Shown: positions 40,562 through 53,400, counted from the first letter of the stretch. The stretch: 64,000 nt of DNA from Cucumis sativus (GCF_000004075.3 NC_026655.2:6944001-7008000), one strand, 5' to 3'. The notes: generated by a model not told the origin, from the sequence alone. Made by a program: numbers and translations.

Positions 40562-41139
40562 ATTTCCTGAAATCCAGAAAGGATCAACCTCCGATAAAGT
40601 CGTGGACAGATGTTCCCAGAATGAGGCCAAGGGCGGCGGAAGATAGCGATTGGCGCCGGGAATTTGAAAGATGAAGAGTTAAGTTGGGGAAGGTGAGAGA
40701 GTTTGGGGGAGGAAGACAAAATGGAACGTTGAGATCTGGTTGAAGTGTGTCTTCGGGTCGAAGAGGGGAAAAAAGGGCACACAAGATTTTGAAATTTGAA
40801 TTGGCGGTATAGTAACACGCGCTCCACAAGAGAGACGTTATTTATTTGGGCTGGGCTTTTACTTTCGGGCCATTTTGCTTTTTCAAGGCCCAAGTATTTG
40901 ATAGCTTTATTTATTTTTAAAATATAATAAATGTGAGATTACGTACTTTCCAAATTTATTTGAAAACTTGGTCCATTGATTAAATAATTGATTTGATTAT
41001 ACCGTTGGGTTGCTGCACTGATGGTTGTCACTCTCTTCCTTTGGGTGCTCTTTTGTTTTATTTTTATTATAGTCATTTTTCAAAATCTATCCTCCAGCCA
41101 GGTTACTACTGCTATTATTATCATTATTTTGATTAAAAA

Positions 41140-41340
41140 TTTTGAGATAGTTACAAATATAGCGATTAGATTCAAAATAATTAATCATGTAACAACATTT
41201 TAAAAAATTTACAAATCTAGTAAAATTTATCAATAGTAAACCGTGTTGCAAATATTGTTTTATCACTAATAAACGTTTATGGTCCACCACCACCGACAGA
41301 AGATTGATAGATTTTTCTTTCTTTACAATTTTTTAAAATG
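41140..41340. mobile_element. MITE-like element, subfamily B
   Basis: Starts GATAGTTACAAATATAGCGATTAGATTC.. and matches 48968-49187 along most of its length ('aattaat.atgtaacaacattttaaaaaatttacaaat' and 'gttgcaaatattg'). It ends in CAATTTTTTAAAA. AT-rich and non-coding. Confidence 0.5.
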
Positions 41341-41454
41341 TTCCTACATACTTGCTTATTATTTCTAAAATTGCCACAAACTATAATTATCCAAAGTTTT
41401 TTTATCTTCCATAAAACTTATTGAATTTTTCTTTTCTTTTCTTTTTTTTGGAAA

Positions 41455-41458
<4 letters not shown>

Positions 41459-41506
<48 letters not shown>
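41459..41506. repeat. (AT)n microsatellite
   Basis: About 24 AT units without interruption. Length is likely to vary between individuals. Confidence 0.95.
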
Positions 41507-41509
<3 letters not shown>

Positions 41510-41921
41510 GTTTCAATACGTATTTACTTATTAATTTTTGATAATGTTACAATTTGATAGGATGGATTTTAGTTTTACACTAAATACTCACTTTTCGTTT
41601 TTAGCATTAATGAAAATTAAAACACATCTAATTAATTGAGTTTTACTATTTTTCAAACAAATTCATTGTTGGTGTCACGTGAAGATCATGTACACTTTTA
41701 CATGTTTAAATTTTGGCATCAACAAGATCACACATACACAAACAAACTACAATTTCGTTTTGTAATCTATTACAAAATACAAGTTTTAAACTTGAGTAGT
41801 TAATTAAGATTATGATAGAAATTTAATCATATATGGTTGGTAATTAAGTATGGGAAACAAATATCCCAAGTACGTGAGTGATGTTAGTGTTAGAGAGAAG
41901 AGAATCATGATGTGGTGAAGT

Positions 41922-42059
41922 CCACGTGGTGAAGTTTTAGTAGCCCACGCTGGAACCTATCATAGATGTCCAATGAAGAAGAATCATCCAACACGTGTTC
42001 ATAAACAATTGGTTAAAACCATATCCAACTTATCCAAGTAGAAGAAAATGGGAGATAAG
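41922..42059 (+). promoter_or_regulatory. Light-type promoter elements of PSBQ: two G-boxes and I-boxes
   Basis: Perfect palindrome CCACGTGG at 41922-41929 and a second CACGTG at 41992-41997 are G-boxes bound by bZIP and bHLH/PIF factors. GATAAG at 42054-42059 and its complement CTTATC at 42029-42034 are I-box/GATA motifs. This grouping 140-270 bases before the ATG is typical of photosynthesis genes. No clear TATA box is seen. Function is inferred from motifs. Confidence 0.65.
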
Positions 42060-42195
42060 GTGGTGGCGTCCCCAATTACTCTGCATCACATAAACAAATA
42101 AAGAGATCTTCAACATAACCCTCAATTTCCCACTAGAAAATCCTTTAACTTTGTAAAACAAACAAAAGTATTCAAAAGGGCTGGTAGTGGAAGCA

Positions 42196-43088
42196 ATGGC
42201 ACAAGCTATGGCATCAATGGCAGGACTCTGTGGTTCCTCTCAGGCTGTATTGGAAGGTAGCCTTCAAATTAGTGGCTCATCCCGCTTGAGTGTGGCTAGC
42301 ACCATCAGACCTTCCGTCCCCCGTTCTGGGTTGATCATCAAAGCCCAGCAAGTTCCTGTTGAACCTGAGACCAGCCGCAGGGCTGTTCTTGGCTTGGTCG
42401 CCGCCGGTCTTGCTTCCGGCTCTTTCGTTCAAGCCGTTCTCGCTGAAGCTAAGCCCATCAAAGTCGGTCCTCCCCCACCTCCCTCTGGTGGACTCCGTAA
42501 GTAATTCCAACACTAAATTTACCATAATCCATCAGCTTAAATATTTAGGCGTCACCAAAAAAGGGATCTTATTGTTGCAGCTGGGACTCTGAACTCGGAC
42601 GAGCCAAGGGACTTGGACCTTCCATTGAAAGATAGGTTCTTCCTGCAACCACAAAGTCCAGCAATGGCTGTGGCAAGAGCAAAAGAATCAGCCAAAGACA
42701 TTATCAATGTAAAAGGGCAGATAGAGAAGAAGGCTTGGCCATTTGTTCGTGATGACCTTCGTCTTAAAGCAGAGTACCTTCGTTATGATCTCAAGACAAT
42801 CATTTCTGCTAAGCCTAAGGAAGAGAAGCAGGCCCTTAAGGACCTCACCGGAAAACTCTTCCAAGACATCAACAATGTTAGTATTGTTTCATAATTTTCT
42901 AATTTTGGCATTGTTTTGATTACATGTCCCTTCTATTTGTTTCTAACGATTGTTTTTGTTCTATACCATCTACTGGGAAATTTTTGCAGTTGGATTATGC
43001 AGCAAAGATTAAGAGCAGCTCAGAAGCAGAGAAGTATTATGCTCAGACTGTGTCAACTCTCAACGATGTTCTCTCCAAGATTGGTTAG
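42196..43088 (+). CDS. PSBQ: Photosystem II oxygen-evolving complex subunit PsbQ (OEE3)
   Basis: Three exons (42196-42496, 42581-42876, 42990-43088) join in phase to give 231 residues, standard for the PsbQ precursor. The N-terminus is a two-part transit peptide: a Ser/Ala-rich chloroplast part, then a twin-arginine thylakoid signal ([16 protein letters not shown]) ending AVLA before the mature EAKPIKVG. The mature protein has the proline stretch and the four-helix domain ([50 protein letters not shown]). It binds the lumen face of photosystem II and helps hold Ca and Cl ions at the water-splitting site. The ATG sits in AGCAATGG, and an upstream GTG in the same frame was ignored. Confidence 0.96.
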
Positions 43089-43877
43089 AAGTCTCTGTTA
43101 ATTTGATGTAAAATTATTTGTTAAGATAATGTGAGACTCTCTCCAGTTTGAAGCAATGTTATATCCACGGAATTTGGTTTCATCCCTCAACTCAAACTCT
43201 TGCCAATTTCTTATTGCATTATTGCTTATTTTTTTAGTGCACTACAATTTTCACTACTTGCATTTGATTTCTAGAACGATTGTTACTTCACAGAAGGGAT
43301 CACTAGTAATCCAAGATAATCAAATAGTCAGGCATCCAAAGACACCGGGTATCCTAAAATTCATCAATGCAATATTTTGATTTCAGATGAGATTTATGTC
43401 ACAGACCTTTCTCAACGTTTCTCACTGAATGATCATTACAGTCAAACATAAGAGGGAATTGGCTTGGATCTGTATACATCATGGTGAAATTGCCTCCCAG
43501 TGCATTAGCAATATATTCTATTCTTTCATTGCCTTTAAGCAATCAGATTTAGCCTAAAAGGTTTATTTAATAAAGATTTCATCGAATGATCAGTTTCTTA
43601 AAGTTGGTAAGAATACGATTCGGTTCACATTTTTACCAATGCATTTTCCACGGAATATTTACTAAACAAAAAGTTTCAAAAGAAAAAGAAAAATGGAAAA
43701 GGCGATCTCATGTTTTGTTTTCCCTATATCGGTGTGGTTTGATAATGTTGTCTGGCAATTACTGAAAAAGGAAAACGGTAGATATTCCTAATATGATCTA
43801 AGATGTGGACTCAAAATCTCTTAAAATTAATAAATTAGAGGTTGTATTGTCATTACAGGAAACTGGTATCAATTGGG
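43089..43877. other. Intergenic, tail-to-tail spacer of PSBQ and DUF1218 gene
   Basis: 3' flanks of two convergent genes; nothing else recognised. Confidence 0.5.
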
Positions 43878-44653
43878 TTATACACGTTGTGGTTCAGGAA
43901 TTGGTTTGGAATCCCTCTGTTCTTCTCTATAGGCTGCTGTTGCAGAAACATAATAAGCCACGGTACAGAGCCCATGAAAGAAACACACAATCCCACCACC
44001 CAAAAATAGGCCATGACTTGATATCTCACAAGAGTTTTTCCACTTGGAGTTGTCCATCGTTGCAGCCATCAACACCGAGAACCCAATAGCTAAAGTAATC
44101 CTAATATTTCACTCCAAAAGAAAAAAACACCTTATCAAAATTGGGTTTTATATAAAAATCATTCAACGTTACTTAAACGATCAACAAAACTTCATATGGC
44201 AATGCTTAAAAGGCTAGGAGAGGATGAGACTCACCATGAGAGAATCATGAAGAGCGATCCCAATAGCTGGTTTGCACTTGGTTCTTGAGAATTTTGCTTA
44301 TTCCTAATGCAAATGCACTTGCACCCACCAAGCACTTTAGCAATGACATGAGCAAGACCAAGAAGAATGGATGCAGCCAGCCCCCGACTAAAAGCATCAT
44401 CTCTCGGCTTTCTGCTGCATTCACCCAACGAAATGCTAAGAGATTCAAGTACCACCTGAAATAGGAAATACGTGGAACAGTTAATATGCATATTTTTCCA
44501 AACGTCAACAGGGAGCCAACATGATTATTTCTTTTCACTTTACTTCAACAATACCCGATTCTGAGCCTTTTCAGCTTCAATGCCGAGTAGTCCGGCAACA
44601 GCGTCGATTACCAATACCAAAATGCAAACCAGAAAGCCATAGTTTCTTTCCAT
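43878..44653 (-). CDS. DUF1218 four-helix membrane protein
   Basis: Three exons on the minus strand (44653-44555, 44455-44235, 44100-43878) join in phase to give 180 residues. Helix 1 is MERNYGFLVCILVLVIDAVA. After EAEKAQNR comes a loop with the family cysteine (ECSRKP), then helix 2 (GLAASILLGLAHVIAKVL), GGCKCI, helix 3 (SLFMILSWITLAIGFSVLM) and helix 4 (GGGIVCFFHGLCTVAYYV). This is the plant DUF1218 plan, which includes VCC/DEAL proteins tied to vein and leaf symmetry and MWL proteins of cell walls. Which subgroup it belongs to cannot be said. The exon 3 acceptor at 44101-44102 was chosen because it restores SWITLAIGFS. Confidence 0.85.
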
Positions 44654-45876
44654 TTCTAATTCTGCTGCAGATTCAGAGCTTTCCTCAAGATTTGTAATGG
44701 GGGGAAAAGGGCTTAAAGGTGTGAATTGGAGACAGGGAAGATGGAATAAAGGAAGCCCAGGCTTGCACTATTACATAGATGAAAGGAATCATCTTTGGAG
44801 ACAAACATTTCAAAAAAGCTTCTTTCCCTTCTACAGTTGCTTATTTTCTTATCCTTTCTTTGAATGCAGATGCCTTCCATGGGAGTCAAGGAATGAATAG
44901 GATCGGAGGAAAGTTGGTAACCCTTCCAGATTCTTTTATAATCGGTGCCGGCCTGTTGTAAGCCTAATATCAGAGCTCTGAGAACAAATCAGAAAGGAAG
45001 AAAGAAATCAAAAGTTTTTCCTTTAATAACAAAGTAATTATTATTATTATTACGTGTAAAATAATGGAATTGCTTCATTTAAATAAATGAAAAAATTAAT
45101 TATACTTGACGTGAATAATATAACTTTTCAAAATTTAATAATTTTCTATAAATGATGCATATTATCGTAGATAATGGTAAAAAATACAAAATTTTATAGA
45201 CATTCATATATATATATATATATGTTTCTATGAGTGACATTAATAAATCTTAATCGGGATGGAAAGTTATCAATTTCTATAGAATTCAAAATTTTCTTTT
45301 ACTATATTTAAAAATATGTGTAAATTTATTTTAATACTTGGCAAGCCAAATGACATTTTACTATTTACAATAAATAGTTTTTTTTTTTCACCTTAAAATG
45401 CCCATATCATGCATAATATTTTCAGCCTTTGTTATTTTTATTATTATCTTCTCAAAATCAATTTTCTTCCTCTTTTCTTTCTTATGTGATTAAAATCTTC
45501 CCTTGTTTACTTTGTTCCACGTTGTGAGGGGAACGACTATTGATGTTATTGTGAGAAAGAAATTTAAGGAATTAATTTGGATCAAGTGAGTGCAAGAGAA
45601 TGAGTCTTCTCATGTTTAAGCCACAAAAAGCTGATCGTAGTACACATGCATTTAACTTCAACCATTCATTCATTTTTAACAAATTTAGTTAATTAATATT
45701 ATTTTAAAAAAAAAATCAGTTCCAATAATTTTCTCCTTCTATATAAAAAGAGAGTTGGATGTATCCAAATCTAAAATATTACTGTCAATCACTTCTAAGT
45801 TAGAAATTTGAAAAAGAAAAAAGAGAAAAAAAAAAAAAAGAGAAAAAACAATCGAAGAAGGGAGAGGGGGATTAAA
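44654..45876. other. Intergenic; polygalacturonase promoter
   Basis: AT-rich. An AT repeat lies near 45208-45223 and a TATA box (TATATAAAA) near 45740-45748. A purine-rich leader (A and AAG runs, 45808-45870) lies before the ATG. No other gene. Confidence 0.55.
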
Positions 45877-47440
45877 ATGGGATTGAGATCAAACTTTGTG
45901 ACGTTATTGCCACTGTTTTTGTTGTTGGTGTCTAATGCCAAAGGTCAATCTGCTGCTGGTGGTGGTGTGTTCGATGTGACATCATTTGGTGCCAAACCTA
46001 ATGGAGATATTACTGGAGTGAGAGTACATTTGTTTAATAAGCCATTTAATTTATCAAATTAAAACATTTTAATTATCAAACAAAATGATATTTTATTTGC
46101 AGCCTTTGCTGGTTGCATGGAAGGACGCGTGTGCATCCACCACTCCAAGTAAAGTTTTGATTCCAAAAGGAAGTTATGGACTAAGTCAATCCAACCTTAA
46201 AGGTCCTTGTAAAAGTCCTATTGAACTACAAATTGAAGGAACACTACAAGCTTCGCCTGACCCAAAAGGAGATGGTTTACTTCTTTTGGAATATATCGAT
46301 CAACTAACGGTGTCAGGTACTGGTGTTTTGGACGGTCAAGGAAAAGCAGGTTGGGAAAAGAATGATTGTCATTTAAAGAAAATATGCACCAAACTTCCCA
46401 TGGTAATTAAAGCATTTTATGCTTTTAGCATAATATCTTACATATAATTTAACCGCTACATGCTTTCTTAGTCATCAAACAAGTTTTAACTCAAGGGTTT
46501 TTGTTTTTTCTTTGTTAAAAATGATCAGACTTTGAAGCTCAATTTCATCACAAATTCAATAGTAAAAGACATAACATCATTGGATAGCAAGAATTATCAT
46601 ATTAATCTTTTGGGTTGCAAGAATCTTACCATTGACCACGTGACAATTACTGCACCGGAGAATAGTCCCAACACTGATGGAATTCACGTGAGTAGTTCAG
46701 AACAGATTAACATTCTCAATACCAATATCGCAACCGGAGATGATTGTATATCTGTGGGAGATACCAACAAACAAATAGTTATTAGCGATGTTACTTGCGG
46801 ACCGGGACATGGAATTAGCATAGGAAGTTTGGGAAAATATAGCAAGGAAAAAGAAGTGGTAGGAGTGACGGTGAAAAAATGCAAGTTGACTAGTACTACA
46901 AATGGTGTTAGAATCAAAACATGGCCAGACTCTGTCGGTACATTTCCAGCGACAGACATGCATTTTGAAGATATAGAAATGGTTAATGTCAGCAATCCTA
47001 TCATCATAGACCAAGAATATTGTCCATGGAACCAATGCAACCGAAAGGTATGTACTAAAATTAGGCCTCCTTAGTTTTGAACTTATTAATTAACTCAAAA
47101 GACATTGCTTTTTAAGAGTTGCTGAAACAATAATATTGTTCGAGTTATGTATTTTTATTATGTTTTATTTGATGTTCAGGTTCCATCAAAAATTAAGATC
47201 AGCAAAGTAAGCTTCAAGAATATCAGAGGCACTTCTGCAACTGCAGTAGCAGTCAAAATTGTTTGTAGTCAAAGTAATCCATGTGAGGAAGTGGAAGTTG
47301 CTGATATTGACCTCACTTATAGTGGAAGTGAAGGTCCAATTAAATCTCAATGCGCAAATGTGAAACCTGTCATTACAGGAAAACAAAATCCTCCGATCTG
47401 TGGTGAACCTGCACCAATTGATGGTCCATCAACCGATTGA
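45877..47440 (+). CDS. Polygalacturonase, GH28 (exopolygalacturonase type)
   Basis: Four exons (45877-46017, 46103-46402, 46529-47047, 47180-47440) join in phase to give 406 residues. A signal peptide (LLPLFLLLVSNAKG) is followed by FDVTSFGAKPNGD, the start of the right-handed beta-helix. All four GH28 signatures are present: NTDG (195-198), GDDC (217-220), GHG (240-242) and RIK (275-277). The catalytic Asp residues are therefore kept. The enzyme cleaves demethylated pectin in the cell wall. The short N-terminus without a pro-domain and the GLSQSNLKGPC-type segment fit the pollen exo-type clade, but that assignment is inference. Confidence 0.93.
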
Positions 47441-49502
47441 AGTTTTGTAGATGTGACAAATGTTTCAACCCATTTGAACATCTCTTTGATAGCATATTTT
47501 TTCCTTACCCTTAAAAAATTCCTTAGATAAGTTTCATTTTATGCATGTTGTGATTATATAGAGCATGCTATCAATAATTGTACTACGATTGTTTGAAGAG
47601 AAATGATGGCTAGTCGAAACCTTTTTTATTAAGTAAAAAGCACCAAAGCAATATTTCTACAAAATTTTGTTCTGATTTCCTTCCTTTTTCTATATATACA
47701 CAAAGAAATATAAAATTATTGTAAATAATAAAACTATTGAAAATATTTACGTAAGATAGCAAATTTGATATTCTATCAAGTACATATACACATGAATAAT
47801 TCCTTCATAAGTCAACATGAATTCAATTCAACTGGCATTTGTATGTATTTGTATACAAGAGATCTCATATTCAAATCTCCTCACCCCAATTTGTATTACA
47901 ATACATTTTTTTTAAAAAAAACAAAGAATCCTTCAAAACGACCCTCTCTACACTATAACCTAATTATTATTGAACTAAACTCAGTTTAAAAAAAGATACA
48001 TTTTGATAAAGAAAGTTGTCTAAAACACATTAAAAATCAAGTTGAGTATACTTGGAATAAAAAAAATGAAAGATTTAGTCCTTAAATTTCGAAACTTGTT
48101 TCCAATTAGTTCTTAAATTTTTAAAATTGAAATCATAACCTATAAACTTTAAGTTTTTTAAAATTCACGAATACAATAAGAAAATAAAAATCATTAGACA
48201 TAAATTTAAGTCCATATCAATATATTTTTTGAACTTCATCATATTTATAGATTCATAATCGAAAGTTAGACTCTATTAAACTTAAAATTTATAAATCAAA
48301 TAACGCATTCTAAAATGTAAAACATTTATCATATATGAAAGTGACAATTAAGAACCTAAGTTAAGGATTAAACTTGAAACTCAAACTTAAGAGCTAGCTT
48401 TAACTTGGTATAATTGACATGCACTAATGTACTCATGCTCCAGCTTGAACAAGGTGGAGTTGTTAGATTTAAAAGTCACCTAATATTTGAAATGCTTTTA
48501 ATTTATGTAAAATCGTGTTTGATTCTAAAAAGATAAGAGTGTCTTATGTTTTATGATGAATTATTACGTGAAATGTTTTATGGAATCCCTAACTTATGCT
48601 TTAGATAGTTGTTTACTAGGTTTCAAACTTTAAGAGCTTCAAATAGTATTATTATCTTACAAAAATATTATAAGTTCAAGTTTTTAAATCTCTAAGAAAA
48701 CCAAAACCAAATTTGGAACTTCAATTTTTAAATGTTTGGGAGACTTATACCCTCCAAAGCTTTTAGTCTTTTCAATCTTCACTTTCCAATTCTTTCCATC
48801 TCTCTCGAGTGAAATGAAGGATGATTAACCACGAACGTGTAGTTGAATTGGGAAATGAAAAAAAAAATCACTCACCGTTTGAGTATACCAACAACTGAAA
48901 ACGTTTATTATTGCATTATTGGTGTTTATTTATTTTTCTCACCATTGACAACTCCAACCAAACACCTACGATAGTTGCAAATTTAGCAATTAAATTCAAA
49001 TTAATTAATTATATAACACAATTTTAAAAAATTTGCAAATATAGCAAAATCTGTCAAATTCTATCAATGATATAACTGATAGACCATGTTGTAAATATTG
49101 GTCTATTACTGATATACCATATGAAGTCTATGAGCGATACAAATCTATCGGTGATAGTTTTGCTATATTTGCAATTTTTTTAAAAGGTTGGTATATTATT
49201 AGTTATTTGATTATTATTGCCGTTCCAATTTCTCAATTTTTAAGATGGACAGTGGGCTTGGACTAGCTTCTTATGGGCCTAAAGATTGGCCTTGGGCCTA
49301 ACCTTTTCTTTGTCCCAATTTGTATAATAATAATAATAATAATTCTAGAAAGAGCTCAAAGTTTCTTAAAGAAACAGACGGAAAAAGTGGAGGAATTATT
49401 TGTAAATATGTCCATTCCATTTTTTTATCATCATACCCAAAGGAGAAGAGAGAAGCACTCTGTTTCCGATTCACCTTCCGTTGATCACCGCCTTCGACAT
49501 AA
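47441..49502. other. Intergenic with MITE-like element
   Basis: AT-rich, no gene recognised. A subfamily B MITE-like element is at 48968-49187 and a short TAA run at 49325-49341. Confidence 0.5.
48968..49187. mobile_element. MITE-like element, subfamily B
   Basis: Left end CGATAGTTGCAAATTTAGCAATTAAATTC; centre with repeats of ctatca/tgatag (ctatcaatgatataactgatag and 'tctatcggtgatag'); right end GTTTTGCTATATTTGCAATTTTTTTAAAA, an imperfect complement of the left. Matches 41140-41340. No coding capacity. Confidence 0.6.
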
Positions 49503-51381
49503 ATGTCAGCTTATTTGTGGAAAAGCTTTGACGAGGATGAAGATCGACCGGAGAAGCCTCGGCGATGTGGAGTTACAGAGATGAGAGGCCCTCATTACAC
49601 TCTCTCCACCCAAGATGTTATTCAGGTTCGTATGTTCTTTGGTGGGTTTGATCGAGGAAAGAATGTCGATCGATTTCTCAATTTCTTTCTGTTTCCGTGT
49701 TAGCTGATTTCGGCTTATTCATCGCTTCTTTTTGTTTCTAAAATCATTCACCAAATTGGTGTTGTGAAGGAAATTTTCGAGTCCCTGGGTCAGTTTGTCG
49801 ATGGGTTAAAGTTCTCCGGGGGTTCTCACAGCCTATTGCCGAGGGATTTTATGAAAGAGGTGACGGAAATGGCTCATCGACATGATGTCTATGTTAGTAC
49901 GGGTGACTGGGCAGAGCATTTACTTCGTAAAGGTCCATCGGGTTTCAAAGAGTATGTGGAGGTGAGAAGAAGAGGAATGCCAATAATCAATCTTGTTCTA
50001 TTTTATTCTGTAACAGAAGCTGGAGTGATAATTTGGAGTATGGTGTTTCTAGGAATGTAAGCTCTTGGGGTTCGACACTATTGAACTCAACGTGGGATCA
50101 CTTGATGTTCCTGAAGAAACTCTTCTGAGATATGTGCGCTTGATTAAGAACGGTGGCCTTAGGGCGAAGCCTCAGTTTGCAGTGAAGTTCAACAAGTCTG
50201 ACATTCCCATCAGTGGCAATCGAGCATTTGGTGCTTATATTGTTCCAAAACCACGTTCTTCTGGTAAGGTTGCCCTTTTGCAATTTTGTTCTTTCCCAAG
50301 AAAGGGGCCTAGGATTTGCTTTGTCATGTGTAAGATGATCATTCTAGTGCAGAACACATATATTAAAAGAAATGAATGCAACAATTTTTTTATATTCATA
50401 AGTTCAATCATCATAATTTTGCTTCAAAAAAGTTTCAATCATTTGATGGCATGAAACACCTGATCGGTCATGTTGCCCTTCCACGCTTGCCCTTTTATGC
50501 GATCTGCGGTTCTAGTTCTATTTGGTAAATTTGATACTGAATAATTGGATATAAAAATTCCGATCCTTTATCATGTTTTTAATCAAGCTGGCCTTCGATC
50601 CTACAGCATAACTACAATATATTAGAGATGGAACTGATGGGTTCACAATTAATGCTCTAATTGTATTTTTTTGCATGCTTGATTCTTGAAATCAAGTCTA
50701 TTAAATTGATAGTGAATTTGAAGAATGTAGAACCAAGGGCATTGTTTTTGGGTATTGAAATCGAAAAACAGGGTCAGACGTAGTGCTCATATGTGCAATG
50801 TAGTTTACTTGCATCATGCAAATTGTCTCTTTGTTGGTTTCGATAAGATCTCTAAACCACAAAGCCTTTTCAACTAGTTTAACGTTCATTGACAATAAAC
50901 GGTCTCTATGGTTATTATTCACAAACCTTGAGGCTTTTGCCATGTAACCTGCAGAACTTGTAGAAGATGTTGATCTTTTGATCAGAAGAGCTGAGAGATG
51001 CCTAGAAGCTGGGGCAGACATGATAATGATTGATGCAGATGATGTCAGTAAACACGCTGAGTTTCTTAGAGCAGATATTATTGCCAAGATCATTGGGCGC
51101 CTTGGTCTAGAGAAAACGATGTTTGAAGCATCGAATCCCCAAACATCAGAGTGGTTTATCAATCATTATGGCCCAAAGGTAAGAACAGATTATCTTTCTA
51201 TGGCTGCATTTCCAATCCTTTACTCAATGACTAATAATACCACATTAATTCTTTTATGCCCTGTATTTAGGTGAATCTTTTCGTGGATCACTCTCAAGTT
51301 ATGGATCTGGAGTGCCTACGGGGCCGGAACCTGGGTAAAAATCATTCATCTATTCTTGGTTCTTCCTACTTTCGGATTTAA
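49503..51381 (+). CDS. HSA32: HSA32, heat-stress-associated 32-kDa protein (phosphosulfolactate synthase-like)
   Basis: Five exons (49503-49625, 49770-49961, 50053-50263, 50955-51178, 51271-51381) join in phase to give 286 residues. The protein belongs to the ComA/phosphosulfolactate synthase family, a TIM barrel: GQFVDGLKFSGGSHSL, VYVSTGDWAEHLL, LLGFDTIELNVGS, KPQFAVKFNKSDIP, and EAGADMIMIDADDV with FEASNP. In plants HSA32 is needed for long-lasting acquired heat tolerance and acts with HSP101; its enzyme activity in plants is not settled. No transit peptide is seen, which fits a cytosolic place. Heat-shock elements in the promoter were not looked for exhaustively. Confidence 0.93.
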
Positions 51382-52446
51382 AGTTAATGTGTCAACTGAG
51401 AGAGATTATGGTGGGTTCTATATGTGAAACTTGTTGTAGCCCTTCTTTTCCTTCTTGATCGGAAGAACTTCAAAATGTATTTCTTTACTTCTCTTTAAGT
51501 AAATGAAAGGGTTCCATGGTGTGAATAAAATGACACAGTTTCAATGTTGTGGCCATTTTGTTATTTATCTCAATGATTATAGCAACCTTCCTTATTATTC
51601 AGTTTTTCTTTTGAATATAAATTGATGTATTAATGCAAATAGATGTATGTAAGGGAGATTTTCCGTGGGATTATGACATTCTTTTCCAAACCTACATTAT
51701 AAGTAAGGGATATATTTAAGGGAAGTTTTTATAAAAAAAAAAGTTCAAAAGGATTGGTAAGATCTTTTGAAGGAAAAACAAGGTAAGATACGTCGTGAAC
51801 AATGACATATTTGATGATGCATGAACAAGGACAATTGGTACAATATATTGTCTTACATATATACATCATAGTATATACATTATATATCTACATTTTTAAG
51901 CATATATATCTACATTTTTTTTCTTCTATTAGCAATGGTGCTAACTCACCTTCTCGCCATGTTATTTGTTTGGTTTGTCATTCTCCGTATCATATGCATT
52001 GCGATGTCAAGATATCTACATTTGGTTTGTTAAGATTCATATTTAGGCATTTTAATTTTTTTTAATTGTTATTCTTTGTAGCAAAAGAAGAGTTATATGA
52101 ATGTTAAATGATCCACTTAAGTACAAGTTGAATTATTATTCAAACTATAAATTTATTAATAATTATGGTTTTTAATTAGTTCTAAGAAAAGTTTGAATTC
52201 TAATACAAAACTTTAAGTTTTTTCTCCGTTTTGTTAGAATAGCTTTTCAAGAGATCAAAGTTTATTTTGAAGAACCAAGTAGTTCGTATGCAATGGAAGT
52301 GAAACTTTGCAAATTATATTTTGCCCTGTGGATATATTATTAGAATAAACAAAATTTACTTATATGGCTGGTTGACAAAATTAAACTTTTAAACTAACGT
52401 ATATGTAAAATTTAAGTTAATGTTTACAAGAAAATATTTATGTTTT
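51382..52446. other. Intergenic
   Basis: 3' flank of HSA32, then AT-rich spacer with 'tatatctacattttt' repeated near 51883-51921. No gene seen. Confidence 0.5.
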
Positions 52447-53400
52447 TGTTTAATATCTTACGTATAATTTAATTCTGACATATTTTTTTATTCATCAAAC
52501 ATGTTTTAATTCAAGGATGTTTTGGTTTGTTTGTTTAAAATGATCAGACTTCGAAATTCAATTCATCACAAATTCAATGGTAAAGGACATAACGTCATTA
52601 GATAGCAAGAATTATCATATTAATTTTTTGGGTTGCAAGAATCTTACCATTGACCACGTGACAATTATTGCATTGGAGAATAATCTCAACACATATGGAA
52701 TTCATATAGTTCAGCATAGATTAACATTCTCAATACAATATCACTATCGAAGATGATTGTATATTTGTGAAAAATACCAACAAACAAGCAGTTACTAGCG
52801 ATGTTACTTGCGAACCAGGTCATGGAATTAACATAGGAAGTTTGGAAAAATATAGCAAGGAAAAAGAAGTGGTATGAGTGACGACGGTGAAAAAAATGCA
52901 AGTTGACCAGTACTACAAACGATATTAGGATCAAAAGATGGTCAGATTCTGTCGACACATTTCCAGCTATTGACATGCATTTTGAAGATATAGAAATGGT
53001 TAATGTCAGCAATCTTGTCCTTATAGACCAAGAATATTGTCCATGGAACCAATGCAACCGAAAGGTATGTACTAAAATTAGGCCTCCTTAGTTTTGATCT
53101 TATTAATTAACTCAAAAGACATTACTTCTTAAGAGTGGAGTTATGCATTTTTATTATGTTATCTTTGTTCTTTAGGTTCCATAAAAAATCAAGATCAACA
53201 GTCAAACTTGTTTGCAGTAAAAGTAATCCATGTGAGGGAGTGAAAGTTGTTGATATTGACCTCACTTATAGTGGAAGTGAAGGTCTTAACGTGCAAATGT
53301 GAACCCGTTATTACTGGAAAACAAAATTCTTCAATCTATAGTGATGACTTGCTCCCATTGTTGGTCCATCAACCGAGTAAATTAAATAGTCTTTTAGATG
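52447..53400 (+). pseudogene. Polygalacturonase pseudogene (3' half of gene at 45877)
   Basis: Homology starts inside the sequence matching intron 2 of the intact gene ('aatatcttac.tataattta') and runs through exon 3, intron 3 and exon 4. Exons 1 and 2 are absent, so there is no signal peptide. Small deletions break the frame near 52555, 52710 and 52735. NTDG has become NTYG and GDDC has become EDDC, while GHG remains. A TAA follows the exon 4 acceptor near 53183, and exon 4 has lost an internal stretch. Intron 3 still matches almost base for base at its start ('gtatgtactaaaattaggcc'), so the copy is not very old. Confidence 0.88.

Larger units (their letters stand above)
40562..41921. other. 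Intergenic between kinesin and PSBQ (divergent)
   Basis: Both genes point outward from here. It holds a MITE-like element (41140-41340) and a long AT repeat (41459-41506). No gene seen. Confidence 0.55.

Noticed and set aside
44697-44961. Open frames on + upstream of the DUF1218 gene
   Set aside because: They overlap the promoter/leader of the minus-strand gene and show no recognisable features.
45808-45876. Lysine-rich N-terminal extension of the polygalacturonase
   Set aside because: No ATG opens it. It is the purine-rich leader read in frame, and the ATG at 45877 gives a normal signal peptide.
46684-47040. Long open frames on the minus strand across the polygalacturonase
   Set aside because: Mirror frames of the beta-helix coding exon. 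No homology recognised, and the plus strand has all catalytic motifs.
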